A stretch of 64,000 nt of DNA. It comes from an uncultured Methanolobus sp. Lineage in GTDB: Archaea; Halobacteriota; Methanosarcinia; Methanosarcinales; Methanosarcinaceae. The notes under the pieces are model-generated. The model saw nothing but the letters and a program-made list of their open reading frames with translations. It searched no databases and was not told where the DNA came from. The stretch is from contig NZ_OY763421.1 of assembly GCF_963667555.1 (NCBI RefSeq), positions 62,001-126,000 on the forward strand, read 5' to 3'. Within the stretch, counting starts at the first letter, position 1, and the number at the start of each line of letters is the position of its first letter. Below, one piece after another: positions 1 to 8,102 of the stretch. A program made the translations under genes and the position numbers.

Positions 1-876
1 CATCAGTTCGCGGTACTTGTTCTCTACTCTCTTTACAAGCTTCAGTTCCTCTTCGGTCAGTGAATCCGGGTGTGCCTGTTCTGCGATCATGAGGTTCTCT
101 TTGATGTGTTCTTCCTCGTTCATACCGGAAAGGATCACTGTAACTTCCGGGTGGTTCCATACCCAGCGAAGAGCCCATTCTGCAGGTGTTCTCTTTACCG
201 GTGCTTCATCCCAGATGTCTTTAACTGCCCGAGGCACGTTCTTTGTAAGGTTTCCTCCGCGAAGAGGCTCCATAATTACAACGCCAAGACCTTTTGATGC
301 CGCATATTCCAGACCTTTTTTACCTGCTTGGTTCTTTTCATCCAGATAGTTGTACTGGATCTGACAGAAGTCCCAGTCATAAGCATCTACTATGCGGTTG
401 AAATCCTCTGATGCTCCGTGGAAAGAAAAACCTGCATTAATGATTCGACCGTCAGCTTTTGCTCTGTCAAGGAAATCAACTACACCTAGTTTTTCAACAT
501 TGTCCCACAGGTCGCCAACAAGAGCGTGTATGAGATAGTAGTCAATATGGTCGGTGTTAAGTTTCTCAAGCTGAGCGTTCAGGTACTTATCCATGTCCTC
601 AGGTTTCTCTATAAGCCAGGATGGGAGTTTTGTTGCAACTTTGACCTTTTCGCGGTATCCGTCAGCAAGAGCACGACCCAGGAACGGCTCGCTTGCTCCC
701 ATATGATATGGCCAGGCCGTGTCAACATAGTTCACTCCATGGTCGATTGCATCGCGTACCTGTCTGGTGGCTCTTTCCTCATCTATGCTGCCATCTTCTT
801 TTGAGGCGAGGCGCATGGCTCCAAAACCGAGTATTGAAAGCTCGTCTCCATTCTTTGGCATTTTTCTGTATAACAT
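1..876 (-). CDS. aldo/keto reductase, C-terminus cut by window edge
   Basis: NAD(P)H-dependent carbonyl reductase of the aldo/keto reductase family; the frame is open to base 1, so the C-terminus lies outside the window. The TIM-barrel start is recognisable (LSILGFGAMRL). Family catalytic residues are visible: Asp and Tyr in NYVDTAWPYHMG, Lys in KVATKLP and His in DYYLIHAL. Many methanogen members carry a C-terminal ferredoxin-like 4Fe-4S domain; whether this one does cannot be seen. The start is the ATG at 874-876, preceded by AAAAGGAGAAC on the minus strand. Two TetR-type palindromes (926-943, 973-990) lie just upstream, so it probably belongs to the regulon of the TetR gene at 4.7-5.3 kb. 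The substrate is unknown. Confidence 0.9.
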   Translation of the reverse strand, partial: MLYRKMPKNGDELSILGFGAMRLASKEDGSIDEERATRQVRDAIDHGVNYVDTAWPYHMGASEPFLGRALADGYREKVKVATKLPSWLIEKPEDMDKYLNAQLEKLNTDHIDYYLIHALVGDLWDNVEKLGVVDFLDRAKADGRIINAGFSFHGASEDFNRIVDAYDWDFCQIQYNYLDEKNQAGKKGLEYAASKGLGVVIMEPLRGGNLTKNVPRAVKDIWDEAPVKRTPAEWALRWVWNHPEVTVILSGMNEEEHIKENLMIAEQAHPDSLTEEELKLVKRVENKYRELM

Positions 877-925
877 TTTAGTTCTCCTTTTGTTTTGAAT
901 TGAATATGATTATATTATAGCTACT

Positions 926-943
926 TGACTGAATAGTCAGTCA
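926..943. promoter_or_regulatory. TetR-type operator palindrome, site 1
   Basis: Perfect inverted repeat with 7-bp arms (TGACTGA / TCAGTCA) around a 4-bp spacer, 50 bp upstream of the aldo/keto reductase start. Its first 14 bases are identical to the site upstream of the MacB-like permease (6703-6716). Confidence 0.65.
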
Positions 944-972
944 TACATTGGTTTATTAGTATATATCTGCTT

Positions 973-990
973 TGATTGACCAATCACTCA
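973..990. promoter_or_regulatory. TetR-type operator palindrome, site 2
   Basis: Imperfect copy of the same 18-bp palindrome (TGATTGA, spacer, TCACTCA), 97 bp upstream of the aldo/keto reductase and close to the stop of the flavoprotein gene. It forms a tandem pair with site 1, which would allow cooperative repression. Confidence 0.55.
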
Positions 991-1010
991 TGAACATTTG
1001 ATAAATAAAA

Positions 1011-1547
1011 TCAAACCGCTTTTCCCATTTCAAAAGCCTGGTCCATTGCTTTGCTTCCCTTGATATCTCCTATGTTCCAGGCTCCTGTTCCATAGATGAT
1101 CCCTTTTTCTTCAGGTCTTTCAAGGCATGAAGTAAATCCTCTGAATCCTTCCAGAGTTCTTTCCATTGCCTGTACGTCAGGGTCAGCAGCGGCTACAATG
1201 AAATAGAAATCCTTGTCACTGATCTCTGTGTACCGGGCACAGGTACGGTCGATAAGAGTCTTTAACTGACCATTCATTGTGTAGAAATACACAGGAGTAG
1301 CCATTACTATAACGTCTGCTGCGACCATTTTGTCCAGAATTTCAGTCATATCGTCCTTTATGGAACATTTTTTAGTAGTGAAACAGGTTCCGCATCCTGT
1401 ACAGTAAGCGATTGCCCGGTCTCTCACAAAGATCTTCTCCACCTGATTGCCTGCTTCTTCGGCTCCAAGCATGAACTCGTCGCATAGCAGATCGGAATTT
1501 CCGCCTTTCCTCGGGCTGGCGGACAGTATCAATACATTTTTGCTCAT
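1011..1547 (-). CDS. iron-sulfur flavoprotein / NADPH-dependent FMN reductase family
   Basis: 178 residues. Flavodoxin-fold protein with an N-terminal FMN-binding loop (LILSASPRKGGNSD) and a cysteine cluster, CTGCGTC followed by KKCSIKDD, as in the iron-sulfur flavoproteins (ISF) of methanogens, which bind a 4Fe-4S cluster and FMN and have been linked to electron transfer and O2/H2O2 reduction. I chose the ATG at 1547 over the one at 1556 because AGGGATGA lies at the right distance. It follows the flavodoxin stop by one nucleotide, so the two are cotranscribed. It is probably the last gene of the operon beginning with the cupin at 3241. Partner and substrate are not known. Confidence 0.85.
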   Translation of the reverse strand: MSKNVLILSASPRKGGNSDLLCDEFMLGAEEAGNQVEKIFVRDRAIAYCTGCGTCFTTKKCSIKDDMTEILDKMVAADVIVMATPVYFYTMNGQLKTLIDRTCARYTEISDKDFYFIVAAADPDVQAMERTLEGFRGFTSCLERPEEKGIIYGTGAWNIGDIKGSKAMDQAFEMGKAV

Positions 1548-1548
1548 T

Positions 1549-2103
1549 TTAATCATCCCTGTGTGAAGTTATACCAAGTTTGCTTAACCAGTTTTCAATA
1601 TCTTTTTTTGCAGCACTCACACGTGAACCATGAATCGCAAGTCCTTTCAAAATTGTTGCTTCAGGACAGAGCTTCTCAATATCACTTTCACTGCGTCCCA
1701 TTCCGCTTCCTTCATGTGTGCAGAACGGGACAATGACTTTTCCGGAAAGGTCGTATTCTTCCAGGAATGTGAACACCGGCATTGGCATGGTTCCCCACCA
1801 GTTAGGATAACCCAGGAAGATCACGTCATACGACTCCATGTTCTCTACATGGCTGGAAAGCTGCGGTCTGGCATTTTCATTCAACTCTTTTTTTGCTATG
1901 TTCGTAGTAGCAGCATAATCTTTAGGATAAGGTTTTACAGTGTCGATCTGATAAATGTCGCCTCCTCCTGTTATATCCCGGATCATGTCGCCTACTAATT
2001 TTGTATTACCTACAGGCAGATTCACGATCTTTCCGCTGACATAATTATTCCCTTTACGGGAATAATATGCTATCAGACATTTCTTTTCATTGAAATTAGT
2101 CAT
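1549..2103 (-). CDS. flavodoxin family protein
   Basis: 184 residues. Single-domain flavodoxin: an FMN phosphate-binding loop near the N-terminus (LIAYYSRKGNNY), the segment DVIFLGYPNWWGTMP where the isoalloxazine ring is held, and a third loop around THEGSGMGRSE. Such proteins carry electrons or reduce small molecules such as quinones. The insertion between the first strand and helix (YVSGKIVNLPVG) is longer than in classical flavodoxins and typical of the larger NAD(P)H:quinone reductase-like flavodoxins. No cysteine cluster is present, unlike both flanking flavoproteins. It sits in a minus-strand operon between two iron-sulfur flavoprotein-like genes. Ribosome binding site is weak (GAGAT). 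Confidence 0.85.
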   Translation of the reverse strand: MTNFNEKKCLIAYYSRKGNNYVSGKIVNLPVGNTKLVGDMIRDITGGGDIYQIDTVKPYPKDYAATTNIAKKELNENARPQLSSHVENMESYDVIFLGYPNWWGTMPMPVFTFLEEYDLSGKVIVPFCTHEGSGMGRSESDIEKLCPEATILKGLAIHGSRVSAAKKDIENWLSKLGITSHRDD

Positions 2104-2161
2104 TTATCTCACGACTTTTTGTTAAATGGCACTCAACTATCTCATCTATCTCAAATACTGA

Positions 2162-2797
2162 TCAATCCCTGATGAAGTTTGTAAAGATACTCTCTTCCTT
2201 CATCGGGAACGGTACTCCAGCTTTAATGCCAGCTTCCTTGCATTTCAGGAACCATGCCATATTCCGTGCAAGCACACGCATGGTCTGCAATCCTTCAAGA
2301 TCCTTTTTCACATCCTCTGGCTTTGCTCCGTGGACCATGTTCCAGTATCTGGATGAAACTATGGGCATTTCAGAGATGGTGAAGTACTTATTAAGCTGGT
2401 CAAGTGTTGCTGTGGTTCCTGCTCTGCGTGCAGAGAGGACTGCTGCTGCAGGTTTCAGGTAAAAAGCATTTCTTCCTCCTAGCAAATTCGTGTAGAAAGC
2501 ACAGTCCATAAAGGATGTGATCGCGCCGGTAGCGGCTGCATAATGCACCGGGGAGCCGAAAATGAATCCATCAGCATTTTGGGCAATGTCAAGAAACTCG
2601 TTGACTTTATCGTTAAATGCACACTTTCCTGTTCTGGCACAGCTCTTACAGGCAGTACAGCCGGTAAGTGGTTTTATTCCGATCCAATATATCTCGGAGT
2701 CGATACCTTCATCTTTAAGAGTGTTCGCTACTTCCATAAGAGCGGTATAGGTGCAACCTTTCTCATGCGGACTTCCGTTTACCAATAATACCTTCAT
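2162..2797 (-). CDS. flavodoxin-fold NAD(P)H-dependent FMN reductase with Cys cluster (ISF-like)
   Basis: 211 residues. The N-terminus VLLVNGSPHEKGCTYTAL is the FMN-binding loop of the NADPH-dependent FMN reductase/ISF family, and GCTACKSCARTGKC provides the closely spaced cysteines of an iron-sulfur site. The segment GFIFGSPVHYAAATGAI is the second flavin loop. The ATG at 2797 is chosen over the one at 2803 because GGTGA sits 6 nt before it. It follows the cupin gene by about 18 nt and precedes the flavodoxin, so all four genes likely share the promoter upstream of 3241. It is a paralogue, not a copy, of the product at 1011-1547; the two differ over most of their length. Confidence 0.85.
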   Translation of the reverse strand: MKVLLVNGSPHEKGCTYTALMEVANTLKDEGIDSEIYWIGIKPLTGCTACKSCARTGKCAFNDKVNEFLDIAQNADGFIFGSPVHYAAATGAITSFMDCAFYTNLLGGRNAFYLKPAAAVLSARRAGTTATLDQLNKYFTISEMPIVSSRYWNMVHGAKPEDVKKDLEGLQTMRVLARNMAWFLKCKEAGIKAGVPFPMKEESIFTNFIRD

Positions 2798-2815
2798 TTT
2801 CATTCACCATTAATG

Positions 2816-3241
2816 CTATTGCAGTCTGTTGTACTCTTCATCCGCTACAGGTTCCAGCCATTCTGCCGAACCAGCATTGACATTCGTCTCAACAGAAAGG
2901 TGCACGAACCAGCTGTCATGTGCTGCACCATGCCAGTGCTTTACACCCGGAGCGATTGTTACTACATCGCCAGTTTTAAGTTCCTGTGCAGGCTTTCCTT
3001 CTTCCTGATAGTAACCGCGTCCGCCTGTTACTAACAGAATCTGACCTCCGGGATGCTTATGCCAGTTATTTATGCATCCTGGCTCGAATGTTACATTGCC
3101 AATGGGACAATTGAACTCATTATCCCTATCAACCAGCATGCTGACCCAAACTTTACCTGAAAAATACTTGCTTAAAAAATCAGGAAGTTCTACTCCTTTC
3201 GGGAAAATTGTACTTTCGCTTAGATCATTTGTATCGCTCAT
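2816..3241 (-). CDS. cupin-domain protein
   Basis: 141 residues forming one small beta barrel. The two cupin motifs are visible: motif 1 in NNWHKHPGGQILLVTGGRGYY (metal-binding histidines and the Gln/Gly positions) and motif 2 in GVKHWHGAAHDSWFVHLS. Relatives are found beside flavoproteins and carboxymuconolactone decarboxylase-like genes in anaerobes and are thought to bind a metal and a small carbonyl compound; the reaction here is unknown. GAGGA lies 6 nt before the ATG. It is the promoter-proximal gene of the four-gene flavoprotein operon, and two TetR-type palindromes lie 53-131 bp upstream. Confidence 0.85.
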   Translation of the reverse strand: MSDTNDLSESTIFPKGVELPDFLSKYFSGKVWVSMLVDRDNEFNCPIGNVTFEPGCINNWHKHPGGQILLVTGGRGYYQEEGKPAQELKTGDVVTIAPGVKHWHGAAHDSWFVHLSVETNVNAGSAEWLEPVADEEYNRLQ

Positions 3242-3293
3242 ATCAAATCCTCAATTATCGTTTTTGAAAGTCTGATGTAGTCAACAACCACCA

Positions 3294-3311
3294 TGATTGA
3301 GTAATCAGTCA
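3294..3311. promoter_or_regulatory. TetR-type operator palindrome, site 3
   Basis: TGATTGA, 4-bp spacer, TCAGTCA; about 53 bp upstream of the cupin start. Matches site 1 at 16 of 18 positions or better in the arms. Confidence 0.6.
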
Positions 3312-3354
3312 TGCAGTTGCGTATGCCTTTTGCTCGCGCCGCGATATTTAAGAG

Positions 3355-3372
3355 TGACTAATCAGTCAGTCA
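3355..3372. promoter_or_regulatory. TetR-type operator palindrome, site 4
   Basis: TGACTAA, 4-bp spacer, TCAGTCA. On the minus strand it lies about 25 bp downstream of a TATA-like stretch (CTTTATATAC, about 3395-3405), so bound repressor would cover the expected transcription start of the cupin operon. Confidence 0.6.
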
Positions 3373-3496
3373 TGTACATTCTCTGTTAGTATATAAAGGT
3401 AAGCATGTCATAAAATAATTGAATACACTCTCAAACAGGGCTATTCTCTTTTTTCTGAATGCGGCAAGATGTTTTTCGCCCTCTTCTTATCCCTTA

Positions 3497-4624
3497 TCAG
3501 AAATCCCACCACGAAGTAGGAGACATTTGCAAGTCTGAATCTAACAGAACTGTCTCACCGATCATTGGTGCAATTATGTTCACTTCTCTTTTGTTTGCTT
3601 CTTCAAGCGCCCTTTCTATTGGTTCATTCCAGGCATGGTTAGCCAGTGTAAATGCTCCCCAATGCATCAGCATCATGGTCTCACCGTTCACATCCATATT
3701 GGCCTGTACTGCCTGTTCCGGAACCATATGGATCTCTGCCCATCTCTGATCATATTGAGCACCTTCCATCAATGTAATATCAAAAGGTCCGTATTGGTTT
3801 CCAATCTTCTCAAAGTGTGGACCGTATCCTCCGTCACCACTGGTATAGATTCGGTTTTTGCTTCCCAGAATTACCCATCCGCCCCATAATGTAGTATCAA
3901 TGCTGAACAGGTCTCTTCCGGAACCATGTCTTGATGGTGTAAAAGCAACAGTCAAACCCTGATACTCCGTTTCTTCCCACCAGTTGAGTTCTGTGATCTT
4001 CTCTTCCGGGATGCCCCATCGAATCAGATGAGCACCACATCCAAGAGGAACAAAGAAATGAGATACTTTGCTGTTCAGTTTAACGATAGACTGGTAGTCC
4101 ATGTGATCGTAATGGTCATGTGTAATGAAAACTGCATCAATTGGCGGCATTTCATCAAGTATATTCAACATGATATCTTCAGTATATTCATATCTGTTGA
4201 TCCCCACAAATGAAACCGGAGAAGCAACAGGACTGAGCATAGGATCCAGCAATAGCTTTTTGTCATCAATACTAAGCAGGTAAGTGGAGTGTCCCAGCCA
4301 GGTCAAACTATCATTTTCACTTTCCACCAGATTCCAGTTTATAGTTTCAACCGGAATCGGACTTGAAGGATCACGTTCTACGACTTCGGAACCTGAAGAA
4401 TCATTTGCAGATGGAAAATCTGGTGAATCTACGAATGTACTTGTGGGTAATTCATTTACAAAATGTCCGTCAGCATAGTTGCTTAATTGTTCATATGCTT
4501 CTTTTTGTTCTGATGTTGGATTCCCGCCAAAAGCCGGAGCTACATTCATAAACAATATGATTCCTGCAAAAAACAGAACCAAAAGTATGAATGAATGTAA
4601 TGCTATCTTTTTGAGTTTGAACAT
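3497..4624 (-). CDS. membrane-anchored metallo-beta-lactamase-fold hydrolase (UlaG/NAPE-PLD-like)
   Basis: 375 residues. One N-terminal hydrophobic segment (about residues 8-28) suggests a signal anchor with the catalytic domain outside the cell. The metal-binding signature HDHYDHMD is intact, preceded by WLGHSTYLLSIDDKKLL, which is typical of the UlaG / N-acylphosphatidylethanolamine phospholipase D branch. Further histidines fit the rest of the site (SRHGSGRDLF, MLMHWGAF). In bacteria such proteins act on lipids or phosphodiesters; the substrate here is unknown. Start: ATG with GGGAAG just upstream. A perfect 18-bp TetR palindrome lies 52 bp upstream, in the gap after tetR, so this gene is probably repressed by the neighbouring regulator. 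Confidence 0.85.
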   Translation of the reverse strand: MFKLKKIALHSFILLVLFFAGIILFMNVAPAFGGNPTSEQKEAYEQLSNYADGHFVNELPTSTFVDSPDFPSANDSSGSEVVERDPSSPIPVETINWNLVESENDSLTWLGHSTYLLSIDDKKLLLDPMLSPVASPVSFVGINRYEYTEDIMLNILDEMPPIDAVFITHDHYDHMDYQSIVKLNSKVSHFFVPLGCGAHLIRWGIPEEKITELNWWEETEYQGLTVAFTPSRHGSGRDLFSIDTTLWGGWVILGSKNRIYTSGDGGYGPHFEKIGNQYGPFDITLMEGAQYDQRWAEIHMVPEQAVQANMDVNGETMMLMHWGAFTLANHAWNEPIERALEEANKREVNIIAPMIGETVLLDSDLQMSPTSWWDF

Positions 4625-4675
4625 TTTCTTCCCTATATTTTATTATGGCAATATTGGTCAAATCAATTTTGTCCA

Positions 4676-4693
4676 TGAGTGACCGGTCACTCA
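4676..4693. promoter_or_regulatory. TetR-type operator palindrome, site 5
   Basis: Fully palindromic 18-mer (TGAGTGA, CCGG, TCACTCA) between the tetR stop and the hydrolase start. An A/T-rich TATA-like run lies just upstream on the minus strand (about 4705-4717). Confidence 0.65.
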
Positions 4694-4713
4694 CCTACAT
4701 GGCGAAAAAAATA

Positions 4714-5289
4714 TTATTTTTTGGCCAGCCCCTCCCAGATAACCAGAAATCCATCTTCTATGGCTTTATTTCTGTCCTGTGGTTGTGAATAAAGAATATA
4801 TTCCACTATCGTCCTGCTTGACTGATAGAACATTGAAATGATCATGCCCTCTGGGTAATCTCTGAACTCGCCGTTTGCCAATCCTTCCTTAACAAGATCA
4901 TGGAAAAAAACATACTCCTCCATAACGACTTCACGGGTATGGTTTGTGATGTAAGGAGAAGAACAGAACTGTCCGACAAAAAGGAACTCATCCTGGTTAT
5001 CCAGTCCCCATTCTACAAGGTTGTACCACATTTTCCTTAGTTTTCCCTCAAAAGAGTCCTGTGACTGGACATCTTTTCCCATGCTGCGACTCAATTTCCC
5101 TTTAACGTCGAAATACAGGGCATTGATGAGATCCTCTTTGGTAGGGAAATAATTGAATAATGTGCCTGTGGCCACTCCTGCTTCTTTTGAAATCTGGGCG
5201 GTGGATGTTCCGTGGAAACCTCTTTCAGTAAAGAGCTTCAGGGCTGCTTCCAAAAGGGCTGCTTTCTTGTCTTCAACCTGTTTTTTCAT
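4714..5289 (-). CDS. TetR/AcrR family transcriptional regulator
   Basis: 191 residues. The N-terminal helix-turn-helix is clear: ALLEAALKLFTERGF, then TSTAQISKEAGVATGTLFNYF, the standard TetR DNA-binding domain at about residues 8-55. The C-terminal two thirds is the helical ligand-binding and dimer domain and does not identify a ligand. A 14-bp version of the repeated palindrome lies at 5306-5319, just upstream of its start, so autorepression is likely. Matching palindromes upstream of four further transcription units suggest it is a local regulator of redox and efflux genes. The ribosome binding site is weak; the start is set by the conserved N-terminus. Confidence 0.92.
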   Translation of the reverse strand: MKKQVEDKKAALLEAALKLFTERGFHGTSTAQISKEAGVATGTLFNYFPTKEDLINALYFDVKGKLSRSMGKDVQSQDSFEGKLRKMWYNLVEWGLDNQDEFLFVGQFCSSPYITNHTREVVMEEYVFFHDLVKEGLANGEFRDYPEGMIISMFYQSSRTIVEYILYSQPQDRNKAIEDGFLVIWEGLAKK

Positions 5290-5305
5290 GGGTAATCTCT
5301 TGTAT

Positions 5306-5319
5306 TGACTACTTAGTCA
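5306..5319. promoter_or_regulatory. TetR-type operator, site 6 (tetR autoregulation)
   Basis: Core palindrome TGACTACTTAGTCA, 17 bp upstream of the tetR start. Only the inner 14 bp of the 18-bp motif are conserved here. Confidence 0.6.
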
Positions 5320-5394
5320 TTTTATGTTAATAAACAATAGTTTGTTATATAAATAACTTGTGTGTCTTTTTCTAGCTACCAAACCATGATTTCT

Positions 5395-6633
5395 TCATTC
5401 GTATCTCAATGCATCCACTGGCTTCATTTTTGATGCATTGTACGCAGGTATCAGACCTGAGAGAATTCCTATGATCATTGCAATGCCAATTCCCAGAGCC
5501 ATCAAGTCCGGAGCAACTGTCATACCCGTAGATGAGCGTGTCATTGGAAGTCCGAGGTACGGGAAGAAAGACGTAAGAATCAGACTAAGCAGTATTCCGA
5601 GCACTCCTCCTACAAAGCCTACAAGAGCTGAGTTGAAAAGGAATATCATGAGGATATCACTATTCTTGGCTCCGATAGCCTTCATAGTGCCTATTTCTTT
5701 TGTCCTTTCCAATACGGATGTGAACATTGTATTTGCAATACCTACAGAACCTACAACTAGAGATACACCTGCTATTGCTCCCAGGAATATTGTGAATGAT
5801 GCCATCATCTCACTGAAAGATTCTGCCATTGATAGTGAATCTGAAACACTGAAATCACGGTCATCGTCATTCATAACATGCCTTGAGATCATGAGTTTCT
5901 CTTCGATGTCATCGACAACCGTTTCGACGTTATCCACACTATCAGCTTTTACAATAATACTATCATATACATCCGGTTCAGCATCATCTATTATGTCTAC
6001 TGCCGAATCAATTGGCATGATGATGGCGCTGTCACTTTCACCGTCTGCCAGAATGCCTACTACTCTGTAGGATCTGCCTTCGATGGCAATTATGCGGTTA
6101 AGACCTATTTCCTGATCATACATCTCATGAGCTATTCTGTAACCTATGACCACAACATTGTTGTCAGTAGCTTCAAGCAATCTGCCGGATTCCACCTCGT
6201 AGGTCACAGTATACTGCCACACCTGCGGGTCCACTCCGGTAACAGAAAGACCGGCAGTCTCGCCCATGAAGTAGACATCAAGATTACTTCCTGATATCTG
6301 GCCATAGATGTAATCGATGTTCTCGACCAGTTTTATTGCCATTATATCCTTATCAGTCAATTCTGCATCAGAGGATGAAGTACTACCGCCAAAACCTCCG
6401 CCTCCACCTCTAAAGCCTGACATTGCCTGTGTGTAACCAGGTGTAACTGTGATGAGTGTAAGGTCCAGATCAGCTAATCTCTCTTCCATGTCTGCTTCCA
6501 TGCTGTCGCTAAGTGCCATGATGGTAACTACTGACCCAACACCTATGACTATGCCTATTATAGTGAGCCAGCTTCTTATTTTGCTATGAATTAAGATATT
6601 TGTGGCAAGTTTAAGGTAGGTTCTTTTTCTCAT
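5395..6633 (-). CDS. MacB-like ABC transporter permease (MacB_PCD + FtsX)
   Basis: 412 residues. Layout of the MacB/FtsX permease family: one N-terminal membrane helix (about 18-40), a large extracytoplasmic MacB_PCD domain (about 45-270) with a glycine-rich loop (GFRGGGGGFGG), then three membrane helices in the FtsX domain at the C-terminus, including ERTKEIGTMKAIGAKNSDIL, the usual coupling region with the ATPase. These proteins move lipids, peptides or drugs together with a separate ATP-binding subunit. No ATPase gene lies next to it in this window, which is unusual. AGGAG lies 8 nt before the ATG. A TetR-type site sits about 70 bp upstream, consistent with ligand-induced export. Confidence 0.9.
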   Translation of the reverse strand: MRKRTYLKLATNILIHSKIRSWLTIIGIVIGVGSVVTIMALSDSMEADMEERLADLDLTLITVTPGYTQAMSGFRGGGGGFGGSTSSSDAELTDKDIMAIKLVENIDYIYGQISGSNLDVYFMGETAGLSVTGVDPQVWQYTVTYEVESGRLLEATDNNVVVIGYRIAHEMYDQEIGLNRIIAIEGRSYRVVGILADGESDSAIIMPIDSAVDIIDDAEPDVYDSIIVKADSVDNVETVVDDIEEKLMISRHVMNDDDRDFSVSDSLSMAESFSEMMASFTIFLGAIAGVSLVVGSVGIANTMFTSVLERTKEIGTMKAIGAKNSDILMIFLFNSALVGFVGGVLGILLSLILTSFFPYLGLPMTRSSTGMTVAPDLMALGIGIAMIIGILSGLIPAYNASKMKPVDALRYE

Positions 6634-6702
6634 TACTGTTTCTCCTGCAAGCTTTTGATAAAACTATTTTTTAGGGCTGATCCTCTTTAATGACATCCAT
6701 CA

Positions 6703-6716
6703 TGACTGAATAGTCA
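6703..6716. promoter_or_regulatory. TetR-type operator, site 7
   Basis: TGACTGAATAGTCA, identical over 14 bp to site 1. On the minus strand it lies downstream of an A/T-rich TATA-like region (about 6735-6750), where the transcription start of the permease gene is expected. Confidence 0.65.
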
Positions 6717-6851
6717 TTTTCAACCTGATTAAAATTATAGAAATAAATACTTATGGTATGTTCGATCTACTTTACGAATATACAATATCATTATGATTAT
6801 GAATTCGCAATAAATAGAAAACTATAATATGGATAAAATGTTGTTGCATTT

Positions 6852-7061
6852 ATGGAAGGGCCACTTGGTAAAATATATAGTATGCCGGCAGCGGTACTAC
6901 TGGTTGTTGGTATGGTTTTGAGTGCGTTTCTTTTCTATAGTCTGATGAAGGCCGCAGAAAACGGAAACGTGCTGATGGTTGTAATACTTGCGGTAGCAAT
7001 ATCTATTGTAGCTTTTGTGATAAGCAGGGCTATCAAATTTCAGAATCTAAAAAAGTTTTGA
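6852..7061 (+). CDS. small two-helix membrane protein
   Basis: 69 residues with two hydrophobic stretches (AAVLLVVGMVLSAFLFYSL and VLMVVILAVAISIVAFVI) separated by a short polar loop, ending in a basic tail. I do not recognise the family. No Shine-Dalgarno is visible, but a TATA-like box (ACTATAATAT, 6821-6830) lies 22-31 bp before the ATG, which is what a leaderless archaeal transcript would look like. It is divergent from the permease gene. The balanced transmembrane pattern makes a chance ORF unlikely, though its function is open. Confidence 0.6.
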   Translation: MEGPLGKIYSMPAAVLLVVGMVLSAFLFYSLMKAAENGNVLMVVILAVAISIVAFVISRAIKFQNLKKF

Positions 7062-7127
7062 GCCGGTAACTGCTCGCTAAGAATTGTTTTTATCTTTTTC
7101 TGGATAGCATGTATGTACCAAATGTTA

Positions 7128-7517
7128 TCAGAGAAACATCTCATACATTTGTTTTTTATTTTTTCTTTTAAGATAACGGTCACATTGCTGTATGCGGTCA
7201 TAACCCAGCATTGTACCCAGTATGAAATCTTCCTCGGCACTGTAATCTGAAAGACTTTTATCTCCTATCTTCTTAAGCACACTGATGCATCTTTTATCCC
7301 CAAAGAATACATTTATCTTTTTATCTGAAGCCTTTCGTATAAGGTAGTTTACATTCTTTTTCTCAAGCAACCGGACAATATCATTTTCAAGATCACTGCT
7401 TGCTGTATGCAATATAAGATGTCTCAGGCCTTTCTGGTATTCATATATATGATGCCTTACGAGTTTCATGTTGCCATGCAGGTATGAGCTTAAAATATCC
7501 TCGTTCAATTGTTTCAC
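7128..7517 (-). CDS. small protein resembling DUF2023
   Basis: 129 residues, soluble, no membrane segment. The run VRHHIYEYQKGLRHLILHT near the N-terminus and LGYDRIQQCDRYL near the C-terminus resemble the small DUF2023 family (about 120 residues, mixed alpha/beta, unknown function); this is from memory and not searched. The start is a GTG at 7517 with GGTG 7 nt before it. Two lysine-rich segments (KKNVNYLIRKASDKK and KRKNKKQ) make it basic. Nothing nearby suggests a role; neighbours are a divergent small membrane protein and a non-coding stretch. Confidence 0.6.
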   Translation of the reverse strand: MKQLNEDILSSYLHGNMKLVRHHIYEYQKGLRHLILHTASSDLENDIVRLLEKKNVNYLIRKASDKKINVFFGDKRCISVLKKIGDKSLSDYSAEEDFILGTMLGYDRIQQCDRYLKRKNKKQMYEMFL

Positions 7518-7737
7518 TTGAATACACCTGTTTTTAAGAAAAGTTGATCTGTCCGGTCATTTAAGATATTACTTGCCGGTATCGGAATAGTCTGCAGTTT
7601 CATGCCATACTCTGAAATGTCTGAAACGTTGCTGTGTTCTTCTTGGCAGTCTCCATTCCATAATAATAACTCCTTTTTTGCTGTTTCTGAATTATTCCTG
7701 TTTTCTGTTTTGTTTCCCTGTCGGGCTGTGTTTGAAG

Positions 7738-7847
7738 GCTACCATACAACACCTGGAGAAGAGTGTTCTGCTTAAGGAAAATGACCTAGCTGGTTGCAAT
7801 AGATAACCAATTGTTGTTTATTGGCAGGTTTTGAGTTGTATGGTAGC
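7738..7847. repeat. 13-bp inverted repeat in a 585-bp non-coding stretch
   Basis: GCTACCATACAAC at 7738-7750 is repeated exactly in inverted form at 7835-7847, with 84 bp between. Apart from this I see no supported gene in 7518-8102; a TTG-initiated frame at 7831-8067 has no ribosome binding site and overlaps the right arm. Could be a tiny non-autonomous element, a structured RNA or a regulatory site. Confidence 0.4.
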
Positions 7848-8102
7848 AACTCCTACTAGGTATCGTAGCTATTTAATTATTTTGGTATGCCTAATATTTA
7901 TGTATTCAACTATATTGAGTGTGGTGGCTTATAGCTTCAATCAAAAACAGCAACAATTGACTTTTTACAGGTGTGATGTGAGGCAGCGACCTGGTAATTT
8001 GCTGCAAATAAAAAGTTCTCAGAAATTATCAGAAACAGATCGAAAAACAGAAATAAATTTAAGTTAACTAAAATAAGATGATGCAGGAAATAAATGAATT
8101 TC

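Noticed and set aside
7831..8067. 78-residue plus-strand frame with one hydrophobic segment
   Set aside because: TTG start without ribosome site, overlaps the arm of an inverted repeat, and the C-terminal half has low protein likeness.
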